A model generated the notes under the pieces. The model was not told the DNA's origin, did not search any database, and worked only from the letters and a program-made list of their open reading frames with translations. Shown here piece after piece: positions 19,275-27,041 of a stretch of 64,000 nucleotides of DNA. Both the position numbers and the translations under genes were made by a program. Every line of letters begins with the position of its first letter. The first letter of the stretch is position 1. The stretch is from Hyphomicrobium sp. CS1BSMeth3 (lineage in GTDB: Bacteria; Pseudomonadota; Alphaproteobacteria; Rhizobiales; Hyphomicrobiaceae), in NCBI RefSeq assembly GCF_900117415.1, contig NZ_FPEI01000006.1, positions 1,302,001 to 1,366,000 of the forward strand, read 5' to 3'.

Positions 19275-19408
19275 GTCCATAAAGGCGGGTGGGTTCGGGA
19301 GGGTGTCCCCCGGGCGGAGCGCGAGGCTGGCCTCGCTCGCGCTGAAAGCGCGAACAGGGCTGCCGCCTCGCGCTCCGCCCGGGGGACACCCCCGAACCCC
19401 CGTCTTTT
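19275..19408. repeat. GC-rich gene-end repeat, paired inverted copy acting as bidirectional terminator
   Basis: Two arms (GGGTGTCCCCCGGGCGGAGC ... and its complement GCTCCGCCCGGGGGACACCC) face each other between convergent stop codons and would form a very long hairpin. An AAAGG tract is on the left and CTTTTATT on the right, so it fits a terminator for both genes. The core CGGGGGTGTCCCCCG recurs at 25590, 35413 and 53424, each time near a stop codon. Confidence 0.8.
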
Positions 19409-20654
19409 ATTGATTTCGCACGACAGGCCGCGCGGTCTGCTCGAGGTACACGACGATGGCCTCGGAAATTGCCGCGCCTGTGACGCGCTCGGCGAGCGAG
19501 ATCGCGGGCGATGCCGTCACACCGACGACGATCGGCCCCTGGGGCCCGGCGATCGCGTCAACACCTGCAAGTTCCAGCCCGAGCACACGCGCCGCACGCT
19601 CGGCAACGGCGCGCGTCGCCTCGATTGCCGCCGCGTCGTCCGTGCGCCATTCGGCTTCGGCGTGGATGTCATCGCGTTCACGTGACGTGCGCGACATCGC
19701 CGCCACGGCACGGTTGCCGACGATCGTGTGGCGAACGAGCGGGCCCAGCGCATGACTGCTGAAGCCATCGGCGAAGAGATGCCGGTCGGCAGCGTCTGGA
19801 TTTGTCGCAGCACTGCTGACGGCAGCGGCCGGAACAGGAATGCCCGCGCGCGCGAGAAGCTGGCGCGTCGCGAGCGGATCGGACACGCGCAGCAGCGGAT
19901 CGGGTCCATTGATGACGACCGCGCCGAGCGTCTCGAACTGGCGCGCCACGGCTGCCGAGAAAGTCGGCGTGCCGCGACCAGGCCGCACAATCAGCGCGTC
20001 GCAATGCGGCGCGGTCTCGCCATCGAGCAGGATCGCCGGTTCGTTCGTGTCGATGAAGAGCGAGACGCGGTCGCGGTCGACCATGACGAGCTTGTGGCCA
20101 CGTCGCTCAGCAACACGCTGGATGCGCCGGTTGGTGGCATTGTCGGGGCGGCGCGTGAGAAGGCCGATGGTGAGCGGGCGGCGATCCTCGGCCGTGCGCG
20201 TCGGAATGTCGTATCGACGATAGCTGAGGCGCGGCTGGCGAAAGGACGTCGCAGGATCGACGAGCATGTCGTCCTGGATGGCCTGGCGGCCGATCAGCAT
20301 GCGGTAGCTCATGGTCTCGCGGTTGGCGAGCGTGAGCTCGACCGGCCACGTGCGCTCGCCGAGCTTGAGAGCCGTGCGGATGACGTAGCGCATCTCGCTC
20401 TCGCCATTCGAGCTCGTCACCTCGCGATGATCGATCACCTCGGCCGTGCAAATGACCTTCACGTCATTGCGGCCAGGAATGGGATGAACGCCGAAGCGCA
20501 CCATGCGACGGGATGCGGATCCGAAGGGCTCGACGAAGAAGGCGTGCAGCGCCGAGGTTTTGGCGCCGGTGTCGACCTTCGCCTTGATCGCGGGCAGATC
20601 CAGATCGGGCAGGCCGACCCATTCCTCCCAGCCGAGCACGAAGGCCTCAGACAC
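19407..20654 (-). CDS. Retropepsin-like (PF05618) domain fused to degenerate RimK-type ATP-grasp
   Basis: 415 residues from GTG 20654, chosen for its GAGGAAAGGGA ribosome site. Residues 1-150 form the PF05618 domain (annotated as ATP-dependent zinc protease, related to RimB and retropepsins), with the DTGAKTSAL motif at residues 28-36. From residue 160 the sequence follows RimK (IGLLTRRPDNATNRRIQRVA, then VGNRAVAAMSR). The glycine-rich ATP loop region is about 40 residues shorter than in RimK as I recall it, and the metal-binding ExN motif near the end reads VVGVTASP, lacking both Glu and Asn. The second domain is therefore probably a non-catalytic RimK relative. RimK adds Glu tails to ribosomal protein S6 and RimB modulates it. 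Confidence 0.8.
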   Translation of the reverse strand: MSEAFVLGWEEWVGLPDLDLPAIKAKVDTGAKTSALHAFFVEPFGSASRRMVRFGVHPIPGRNDVKVICTAEVIDHREVTSSNGESEMRYVIRTALKLGERTWPVELTLANRETMSYRMLIGRQAIQDDMLVDPATSFRQPRLSYRRYDIPTRTAEDRRPLTIGLLTRRPDNATNRRIQRVAERRGHKLVMVDRDRVSLFIDTNEPAILLDGETAPHCDALIVRPGRGTPTFSAAVARQFETLGAVVINGPDPLLRVSDPLATRQLLARAGIPVPAAAVSSAATNPDAADRHLFADGFSSHALGPLVRHTIVGNRAVAAMSRTSRERDDIHAEAEWRTDDAAAIEATRAVAERAARVLGLELAGVDAIAGPQGPIVVGVTASPAISLAERVTGAAISEAIVVYLEQTARPVVRNQ

Positions 20655-20799
20655 GTCCCTTTCCTCGCATTGGCAGTTGCCGGATCGATCCTGCGAGCAG
20701 GTAGCCCAGTCGGGGCCCGAGCGCAATGCCGTCCCGGATGCTGAGCATACGACCGGAATGACAATTGACCAGCACGGCGCGGTTGCCTATCTGAGCGGC

Positions 20800-21318
20800 A
20801 TGGCCAAGCTACCGATCATTATCCTCCCCGACCCCATTCTCCGCCAGCCGTCTGCGCCAATTGAACGCGTCGACGACGAGCTGAATAGGTTGGTCGACGA
20901 CATGCTGGAAACCATGTACGCGGCGCCGGGCGTGGGGCTCGCCGCCGTGCAGGTGGGCGTGCCGCGCCGCCTGCTGGTCCTCGACGTCAGCGACAAGGAC
21001 GACGAGAAGCAGCCGATCGCCATGATCAATCCCGAGATCCTGTCACTCGGCGGCGAGATGCGCGTGCACGAGGAAGGCTGCCTCTCCATTCCCGATGTGC
21101 GGATCGAGATCGAGCGGCCATCATCGCTGACCGTGCGCTACACGGACCGGACGGGCGCGCGCCAGGAGCTGACGGCAGACGGCCTGCTCGCGACCGCCAT
21201 CCAGCACGAGATGGATCATCTCGACGGCAAGCTGATCATCGACTTTCTGACCCGCCTGAAGCGTGACATGATCGTCCGCCGCTTCCGCAAGCAGGCGAAG
21301 GACGGCCCTGCGGTCTGA
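20800..21318 (+). CDS. def: Peptide deformylase
   Basis: 172 residues from ATG 20800; an in-frame ATG at 20758 would add 14 residues not typical of the family. It removes the formyl group from N-terminal Met of nascent proteins. All three signature motifs are present: GVGLAAVQVG, EGCLSIP (Cys metal ligand) and HEMDHLDG (HExxH). It is followed closely by fmt, the usual def-fmt pairing. It is divergent from the retropepsin/RimK gene, overlapping only upstream codons. Confidence 0.96.
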   Translation: MAKLPIIILPDPILRQPSAPIERVDDELNRLVDDMLETMYAAPGVGLAAVQVGVPRRLLVLDVSDKDDEKQPIAMINPEILSLGGEMRVHEEGCLSIPDVRIEIERPSSLTVRYTDRTGARQELTADGLLATAIQHEMDHLDGKLIIDFLTRLKRDMIVRRFRKQAKDGPAV

Positions 21319-21357
21319 GTGACGGCCGTTGGCTCAGTCGGGCGCTCTTGGAGCTCA

Positions 21358-22314
21358 ATGGACATGCTGCGCATTGTGTTCATGGGCACGCCGGACTTCT
21401 CCGTGCCGACGCTGGCGGCGATCGCCGAAGCTGGCCATAAGGTCGTTGCCGTCTACTCCCAGCCGCCGCGACCTGCCGGGCGCGGGATGCACGAGCAGAA
21501 ATCACCCGTCCACAAATTTGCGGACAATGCGGGGATAGCGGTTCTGACACCGCGCACGCTCCGCGATCCGGCGGCGCAGGAAACTTTCAGGGCGCACCGG
21601 GCCGATGCCGCTGTCGTGGTTGCCTACGGCCTCATTCTGCCGCGCACGATCCTCGACGCGCCGCGCTTCGGCTGCTTCAATCTTCATGCCTCGGCGCTCC
21701 CGCGCTGGCGCGGCGCAGCGCCCATCCAGCGCGCGGTCATGGCCGGCGACACCGAGACGGCAGCCAGCATCATGCGTATGGATGAGGGCCTCGATACAGG
21801 TCCCGTCTGCGCGACCGCGCCGATCGCCATTGGTCCGGAGATGACGGCTGGCGAACTCCACGATCTGATGGCCGCGCGCGGAGCTGCGCTCATGGTCGAG
21901 GCGCTGGCGGCTCTCGAGAAGAACACGCTCGCGTGCACGCCGCAGCCGTCGGACGGCGTGACCTATGCCGCCAAGATCGAAAAGGCCGAGGCCCGCATCG
22001 ACTGGGCTCGATCTGCCGCCGAAGTGCACAACCAGATCCGCGGGCTCTCGCCGTGGCCCGGCGCCTTCTTCGAAGTACGGCACGAGGGCCGCGTCGAACG
22101 CCTGAAGGTGCTTCGCGCGACACAGGTCCAAGGCTCCGGTGCTGCGGGCACTCTCCTCGATGACACCGGCACGATCGCCTGTGCGACCGGCGCCGTCCGC
22201 CTCATCGAAGTGCAGCGCGCCGGCAAAAAGCCCATGAGCCTCGCCGAACTGCTGCGCGGCTTCAGCCTTCCTGCCGGCACGTGCGTGCTCGCTACACAGG
22301 CCGACGAACGTTAA
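21358..22314 (+). CDS. fmt: Methionyl-tRNA formyltransferase
   Basis: 318 residues from ATG 21358 (GGAG upstream); the frame also opens at GTG 21319, overlapping the def stop region. It formylates initiator Met-tRNA using 10-formyl-THF. Seen are [14 protein letters not shown], the catalytic region [19 protein letters not shown] with the conserved Asn/His, and DEGLDTGPV, plus the C-terminal OB-like domain. It forms an operon with def. truA, often third in rhizobial def-fmt operons, is not here; a small secreted-protein gene follows instead. Confidence 0.96.
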   Translation: MDMLRIVFMGTPDFSVPTLAAIAEAGHKVVAVYSQPPRPAGRGMHEQKSPVHKFADNAGIAVLTPRTLRDPAAQETFRAHRADAAVVVAYGLILPRTILDAPRFGCFNLHASALPRWRGAAPIQRAVMAGDTETAASIMRMDEGLDTGPVCATAPIAIGPEMTAGELHDLMAARGAALMVEALAALEKNTLACTPQPSDGVTYAAKIEKAEARIDWARSAAEVHNQIRGLSPWPGAFFEVRHEGRVERLKVLRATQVQGSGAAGTLLDDTGTIACATGAVRLIEVQRAGKKPMSLAELLRGFSLPAGTCVLATQADER

Positions 22315-22397
22315 GCATCGTTACCAAATTCTTAAGAAGATCTTCACGGCTCGGGTAGTATAGCCCCCGAATGCGTTCCTGCCGGAGTTGTACCATC

Positions 22398-22895
22398 ATG
22401 CGTCGCGCGCTGCTGTCCACCTCGTTTCTCAGCCTCGCCCTGCTGCTCGGCGGCGCCACAGCCGCAGCAGCAGCCTCCCTCACGCGCATCGAGACGCGCC
22501 CGTTCTATGGTGCATCGGTCACGATCGAGGAAGGCGTTCGCGTGTACCGCGCCTTACCGGCGGAGCGCCACGTCATCATCAATCCGGATGGCAAGACGCC
22601 GCTGAACCTCACCATCGAAGAGCGCAACATCACCGTCAACCAGCACCAGTATCTGTATCAGTACTCGGAGAACGGGGGCGGCAACGGCGGCGACTACTAC
22701 GATGGTGGCTACTACGACGGCTACTACGGCTATGGCCTCGGCGGCTACATCGTCGACGGCCGGCGCGGACGCGGCCAGTTTCACCGCGGCCGCGGACATG
22801 GTGGCCACATGATCCACGTCCCGGGCGCCGGGCGCGGCGGCTTTGGACCCTTCGGCAGTCGCGCCGGTGGTGGCGGCGGTGGTCGCGGACGCTAA
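22398..22895 (+). CDS. Secreted Gly/Tyr-rich protein of unknown function
   Basis: 165 residues from ATG 22398, with GGAG 11 bases upstream; an in-frame ATG at 22371 would add nine residues. A clear signal peptide (RRALLSTSFLSLALLLGGATAAAA) is followed by about 70 residues of ordinary sequence and then a low-complexity C-terminal half with DYYDGGYYDGYYGYGLGG and a Gly/Arg/His-rich tail ending GGGGGGRGR. No family recognised. The tail suggests an extracytoplasmic, perhaps metal- or polymer-binding, disordered region. Confidence 0.7.
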   Translation: MRRALLSTSFLSLALLLGGATAAAAASLTRIETRPFYGASVTIEEGVRVYRALPAERHVIINPDGKTPLNLTIEERNITVNQHQYLYQYSENGGGNGGDYYDGGYYDGYYGYGLGGYIVDGRRGRGQFHRGRGHGGHMIHVPGAGRGGFGPFGSRAGGGGGGRGR

Positions 22896-22919
22896 GCGGC
22901 GGCGCCGGCCTCAACGCTT

Positions 22920-23402
22920 CTACTTGAACATGCCCTCGCGCAGATTGATGCCGTACTCGATGTACGCCTTCATCGCGCAGAGCATTTGCGTCCAGCCCTG
23001 GCAGTTGCCGTAAGAGGCCTTGAGACCGCCGGGCGTCTGGCGCCAGCCTTCCTCTGCAATCGAGACGAGCGTGCGGCCGTCCTCGAGCGCCTCGAAGGTC
23101 ATGGTCACCATCGTCTTGTATCCGGCCGAGGCTGTCACCGCGGCGTCACCGTCCGAAGGCGCACCGTCGTTCGCTTCCCAGCGCAGCACGATCCGCTGAT
23201 CCTTCACGACCTCGACCACCTCGACCGGGAATGCACCCGGAAAGTCGTGGAAATCCCACATCACCGTGGCGCCGGTCTCGAGCCGGCCTTTGGCGCCGCC
23301 CGTCGTGAAATAGCGGGAGAGCTCGGCCGGATTGGCGACCGCCTCGAAGACTTCCGACACCGGCCTCGCGATATGCGCAGCAACCTTGAACTTCAGCTCC
23401 AT
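22920..23402 (-). CDS. SRPBCC (AHSA1-like) family protein
   Basis: 160 residues from the ATG at 23402, which has GGAGG at 7 bases; eight upstream codons are in frame but less well placed. The START/AHSA1 fold is evident from HIARPVSEVFEAVANPAELSRYF at the start and GWTQMLCAMKAYIEYG at the end. Such proteins bind hydrophobic ligands in a cavity. It is divergent from an ArsR-type regulator with a shared 22-base palindrome between them; this pairing is common, and the regulator probably controls both genes. Confidence 0.85.
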   Translation of the reverse strand: MELKFKVAAHIARPVSEVFEAVANPAELSRYFTTGGAKGRLETGATVMWDFHDFPGAFPVEVVEVVKDQRIVLRWEANDGAPSDGDAAVTASAGYKTMVTMTFEALEDGRTLVSIAEEGWRQTPGGLKASYGNCQGWTQMLCAMKAYIEYGINLREGMFK

Positions 23403-23430
23403 GGGGCATCCTCCTTGTACGCCCACCCAT

Positions 23431-23452
23431 CATGTTATATTTATATAACATG
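23431..23452. promoter_or_regulatory. Operator palindrome of the ArsR/SRPBCC divergent pair
   Basis: Perfect 9-base arms CATGTTATA / TATAACATG separated by TTTA. The right arm includes the ATG start codon of the ArsR gene, and the palindrome contains TATATT-like -10 sequences for both directions. Binding here would block both promoters, which fits autoregulation by the ArsR protein. The symmetry is observed; the role is inferred. Confidence 0.75.
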
Positions 23453-23773
23453 TCAACCGACGATTCGGCCGATCGCATTTTCAAGGCGCTAGCCGCTCAG
23501 ACGCGGCGCTCCATACTGGATGCATTGAAGGACGATCCGCAGACGACAGGCGCGCTCTGCGCGCGATTCCCGGCCCTCGACCGTTGCACGGTCATGCAAC
23601 ACCTCAAGGTGCTCGAGGACGCCGACCTCGTGATCGTGCGGCGCCAGGGCCGCGTCCGCTGGAACGTCCTCAACCCCTTGCCAATCAAGCATATTCACGA
23701 CCGCTGGATCGGCCCCTACGCGTCCCGCAGCGTCGAAATGCTGGATCGCCTCAAGTCGGATCTCGAGGGCTGA
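23450..23773 (+). CDS. ArsR-family winged-helix transcriptional regulator
   Basis: 107 residues starting at the ATG inside the operator palindrome; no ribosome-binding site precedes it, so the message may be leaderless or start at the palindrome. The ArsR-type helix-turn-helix reads ALAAQTRRSILDALK ... CTVMQHLKVLEDADLVIVRRQGR. No ArsR metal-binding Cys pair (CxC) is present, so it belongs to the non-metal subgroup that commonly accompanies SRPBCC genes. It likely represses itself and the SRPBCC gene. Confidence 0.88.
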   Translation: MSTDDSADRIFKALAAQTRRSILDALKDDPQTTGALCARFPALDRCTVMQHLKVLEDADLVIVRRQGRVRWNVLNPLPIKHIHDRWIGPYASRSVEMLDRLKSDLEG

Positions 23774-23840
23774 GCGGCGGACCTCCTCACCGCCTTGCCA
23801 TCATTGTGGTGATAAGGGTATCCGAGCGACTGGGGGGATC

Positions 23841-25577
23841 ATGGCATCCGGAACGAGGTCGATGATCAAGCTGACGCCGGGCGAGCGCCTTCATCTGGCG
23901 CGGCTCGCCTTGGCGCGCACGCGTCGCCGCGCCCTGAGCCGCGCCATGCGCACGCGGGCCCTGCGCTGGCTCGCGGGGCCCGGCATCGCCGACGAGTTGC
24001 TGATCGTCCCGCCGGATCTGCGCACGCCCGATCCCAGCCTCTTCGAGGAGCTGGCAGCCGGCCAGCTCGGGCTCGGGGGCGCCATCGTCGATCTCAATGG
24101 GCACTCACCCTTTGCCCTGCTGCCGCCGTCTCCAGCCTGGGCACGCGAGCTCAATGGCTTTGGCTGGCTGCGCGACCTGCGCGCGGCAAACAGCGATGCG
24201 GCCTATGCCATGGCGCGCCGGCTCGTCGCGGAATGGGTCCAGCGCAATGCCCTGACGTTCCCGCGGACAGATCCTCACGCGGTCATCGCACGCCGGATCA
24301 TCTCGTGGATCAGTCACGCGAGCCTCATTCTGGAGGGCGTTTCACCCCGCGCCTATGAAGCGACGACGGACAGCCTCGGCCAGCAGATCCAGTTTCTTGC
24401 AACCTCCTGGCGTGACGCGCCGGCGGGCCACGAGCGCCTGCTCACGCTGACCGCGCTCGTGCTCGCGGACCTCTGTGTGGCCGGCCATGACCGCCAACTT
24501 CGGCGCATGCAGCGCCTCTTCGGCGATGAGCTCAATCGCCAGATCCTCCCGGACGGTGGGCACATCAGCCGCAATCCCGGCATTCCGGTGGAGATCCTGC
24601 TCGATCTCATGCCGCTCCGCCAATGCTACGTCGCGCGCGGGCGCGCTGCGCCACGTGCCCTGGTGGACGCCATCGACCGCATGATCGCCTTCCTGAAGGC
24701 CATGCGGCTCGGCAACGGCACGCTCGCCCGCTTCAACGGCATGGGGCGAACCGAAGCCGATGCCCTTGCGACAGTGATCGCCTATGATCCAGCGCCGGAT
24801 GCGCCGCTGCCGGCAATGCTGCAATCGCGCTATGTCCGCCTCGAACATGGCGGAACGGTCCTGATCATGGATGTCGGCGCGCCGCCGCCGCTGGAGCTTG
24901 CGGGACACGCGCACGCCGGCTGCCTTTCATTCGAGCTGAGCGTCGGCACATGCCTGCTGTTTGCGAACTGCGGCTCGCCGGGCCAGGCACATGAAGCCAT
25001 GCGCGCAGCCTCGCGCGCGACGGCGAGCCACAACACGCTTTGCTTGGCCGATCGCTCCTCATCCCGGCTCGTGCGGGCGCGGCTCCTGGAGAAGTGGGCG
25101 GGCGCGCCGCCCATCCGCCAGCAGGGCGAGGTCCGCTATGGCGTGAGCACGAGCCCCGAGGGATCGGGCGTGCGGGCGAGCCATGACGGCTACGTCAAAG
25201 ATTTCGGCCCGCGCTACACACGTCGACTGTTCATTTCCGCCAATGGCGCGCGCATCGAAGGCGAGGATCGGCTCGGGGCGCCGAGCGGTACGCTCCGGCT
25301 CAACCGCGACCTGCCATTTGCGATCCACTTTCACCTGCATCCAGACACGCTCTGCCGGCTCGGTGAAACCGCGGGGACGGCGCACATCGAAACATTGGAC
25401 GGCCGTCAATGGCGCTTCAGCGCCGAAGGTGCAGCCCTCGTGCTCGAGCAGAGCTTCGACTACGCGCACTACTCGGGGCCCCGGCTCAGCCAGCAAATCG
25501 TGCTGCGCGGCGCGACGCCCGGCGAGAGCATCGTGCGCTGGCGCCTGGAACGTGCGGATGTGGATCGCGAAACCTGA
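23841..25577 (+). CDS. Heparinase II/III-family protein
   Basis: 578 residues. An N-terminal alpha-helical toroid includes PDGGHISRNPGIPVEILLDL and a beta-sheet C-terminal half includes GHAHAGCLSFELSVG and ASHNTLCLADRSSS, both hallmarks of alphaproteobacterial heparinase II/III-like proteins. The family cleaves uronate-containing polysaccharides by beta-elimination; the substrate here is unknown, perhaps a cell-surface or capsule polymer. No signal peptide is evident: the start is basic and amphipathic. The stop codon is followed by a GC-rich gene-end repeat. Confidence 0.88.
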   Translation: MASGTRSMIKLTPGERLHLARLALARTRRRALSRAMRTRALRWLAGPGIADELLIVPPDLRTPDPSLFEELAAGQLGLGGAIVDLNGHSPFALLPPSPAWARELNGFGWLRDLRAANSDAAYAMARRLVAEWVQRNALTFPRTDPHAVIARRIISWISHASLILEGVSPRAYEATTDSLGQQIQFLATSWRDAPAGHERLLTLTALVLADLCVAGHDRQLRRMQRLFGDELNRQILPDGGHISRNPGIPVEILLDLMPLRQCYVARGRAAPRALVDAIDRMIAFLKAMRLGNGTLARFNGMGRTEADALATVIAYDPAPDAPLPAMLQSRYVRLEHGGTVLIMDVGAPPPLELAGHAHAGCLSFELSVGTCLLFANCGSPGQAHEAMRAASRATASHNTLCLADRSSSRLVRARLLEKWAGAPPIRQQGEVRYGVSTSPEGSGVRASHDGYVKDFGPRYTRRLFISANGARIEGEDRLGAPSGTLRLNRDLPFAIHFHLHPDTLCRLGETAGTAHIETLDGRQWRFSAEGAALVLEQSFDYAHYSGPRLSQQIVLRGATPGESIVRWRLERADVDRET

Positions 25578-25589
25578 CGCGATAAAATC

Positions 25590-25665
25590 TCAAAAAGACG
25601 GGGGATCCGGGGGTGTCCCCCGGACGGAGCGCGAGGCCGTGGCCTCGCTCGCGCCAAAGGCGCGA
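25590..25665. repeat. GC-rich gene-end repeat, single copy
   Basis: Lies 12 bases after the heparinase stop. It begins with an A-rich stretch, then GACGGGGGATCCGGGGGTGT and CCCCCGGACGGAGCGCGAGG, and finishes with GCGCCAAAGGCGC, a small hairpin. It shares its core with the copies at 19275, 35413 and 53424. It probably ends the heparinase transcript. Confidence 0.75.
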
Positions 25666-25803
25666 TCGCACGCCCTCACATGCATTGCAGGACCGCTCAA
25701 ATAGGCCCCTCCGGCACTAGCCATCACTGCCCTTGCGTGAAATATTAGTGCTGTAGATTCATGGGCGAGAGCGGCCGAAGCCGCCGAGTGGGAGAGACGC
25801 GCA

Positions 25804-26874
25804 TTGTCAGCCGACTGGAAGGGCGCCATCGACTGCGACGTGCATCCGCACGTCCCGAATATCGATGCGCTCAAGAAGCACATGAACGAGTACTGGCGCG
25901 AGACCGTCGAGGTGCGCGGCATTACGGCGTTCGAGTCGGTTGCTTATCCGCCGAATGCGCCCATCACGCTGCGGCCTGACTGGCGCGCCGACAAGGCCAA
26001 GGGCCGTGCGCGCGCCGATACGGATGCCGGACGCACCGCTGCTGCGCTCATGGACCGGCACGGCTTTGCCCATTCGATCCTGAACTGCCTCTACGCGGTC
26101 CAGCTCATCCGCGACGAGCACATGGCCGCGGCCTTCTGCAGCGCCGTCAACGACTGGATGCGCGCCGAATGGCTCGACCGCGATCCGCGCTATCGGGCTT
26201 CAATCGTGCTGCCGCTGCAGAACCCGGAACTGGCCGTCGAGGAAATCGAGCGTTGCGCTGCCGACAAGCGCTTCGTGCAGGTGCTCGCGCTCGCCATGGG
26301 CGAACAGCCGCTCGGCAAGAGCCACTTCTGGCCGGTTTGGAAGGCCGCCGAGAAGCACGGCCTCGCGATCGGCATCCACGCAGGCTCGAGCTACCATCAC
26401 GCGACGACCGGCTCCGGCTGGCCGAGCTATTACCTCGAAGACTATGCCGCGCAGTCGCTCGCCTTTCACACGCAGCTCGGCTCGTTCATCGCCGAGGGCG
26501 TGTTCGTCAAGTTCCCGAAGCTGAAGCTCGTGCTGATCGAGTCCGGCGTGACGTGGATCGGCCCCTACCTCTGGCGGCTTTCGAAATTCTGGCGCGGCGT
26601 TCGCCTTGAAGTGCCATGGATCGATCGCTCGCCCATCGAGTTCGTGCGCGATCATGTGCGCCTGACCATCCAGCCGTTCGACGCCCCGGCTTCGGGCGAA
26701 ACCGTCGGGCGGCTCATGGACCAGCTTCAATCCGATGAGATGCTGCTCTTTGCGAGCGACTTCCCGCACTGGCAGTTCGACAACGACGACATGATGCCCG
26801 TCGGCATCGATGCGACGCTGCGCAAGAAGATCCTGATCGACAATCCTCTCGCAACCTACGCGCGACTAGTGTGA
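25804..26874 (+). CDS. Amidohydrolase-family protein (PF04909-type)
   Basis: 356 residues from TTG 25804 with GGGAGAG upstream. A TIM-barrel metal hydrolase/decarboxylase: the first metal site is DCDVHPHVP (DxH), later His in IGIHAGSS and Asp in LLFASDFPHWQFD. The family includes ACMSD-like and dihydroxybenzoate decarboxylases as well as hydrolases. Its last two codons and TGA stop (CTA GTG TGA) come from the composite palindromic repeat that follows. It precedes a second amidohydrolase and a Rieske protein, suggesting a small aromatic or cyclic-acid catabolic operon. Confidence 0.87.
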   Translation: MSADWKGAIDCDVHPHVPNIDALKKHMNEYWRETVEVRGITAFESVAYPPNAPITLRPDWRADKAKGRARADTDAGRTAAALMDRHGFAHSILNCLYAVQLIRDEHMAAAFCSAVNDWMRAEWLDRDPRYRASIVLPLQNPELAVEEIERCAADKRFVQVLALAMGEQPLGKSHFWPVWKAAEKHGLAIGIHAGSSYHHATTGSGWPSYYLEDYAAQSLAFHTQLGSFIAEGVFVKFPKLKLVLIESGVTWIGPYLWRLSKFWRGVRLEVPWIDRSPIEFVRDHVRLTIQPFDAPASGETVGRLMDQLQSDEMLLFASDFPHWQFDNDDMMPVGIDATLRKKILIDNPLATYARLV

Positions 26875-27032
26875 TGATCGAGAAATTCGTCACATGTCGC
26901 GGCACGGTACAGAACGAATTTCTCGATCTGAATCACACTAGCAAAGCTATGACTCTAGTGTGGTTCAAATTCCGAAGTCCGCCTCCGACGCCCGCCGCGA
27001 TGTGGTGGCGGACTTCGGAATTAGCACACTAG
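26866..27032. repeat. Composite CTAG-bounded palindromic element, copy 2 (167 bp)
   Basis: Hairpin A at 26866-26941 (76 bp), 13-bp spacer CAAAGCTATGACT, hairpin B at 26955-27032 (78 bp): the same lengths as copy 1. The B arms read GTCCGC / GCGGAC where copy 1 has GTTCGC / GCGAAC, a paired change that keeps the stem. The left end encodes the last codons and stop of the amidohydrolase gene before it. The right end abuts AGGAGG, the ribosome site of the next gene. Confidence 0.92.
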
Positions 27033-27041
27033 GAGGCTCTC

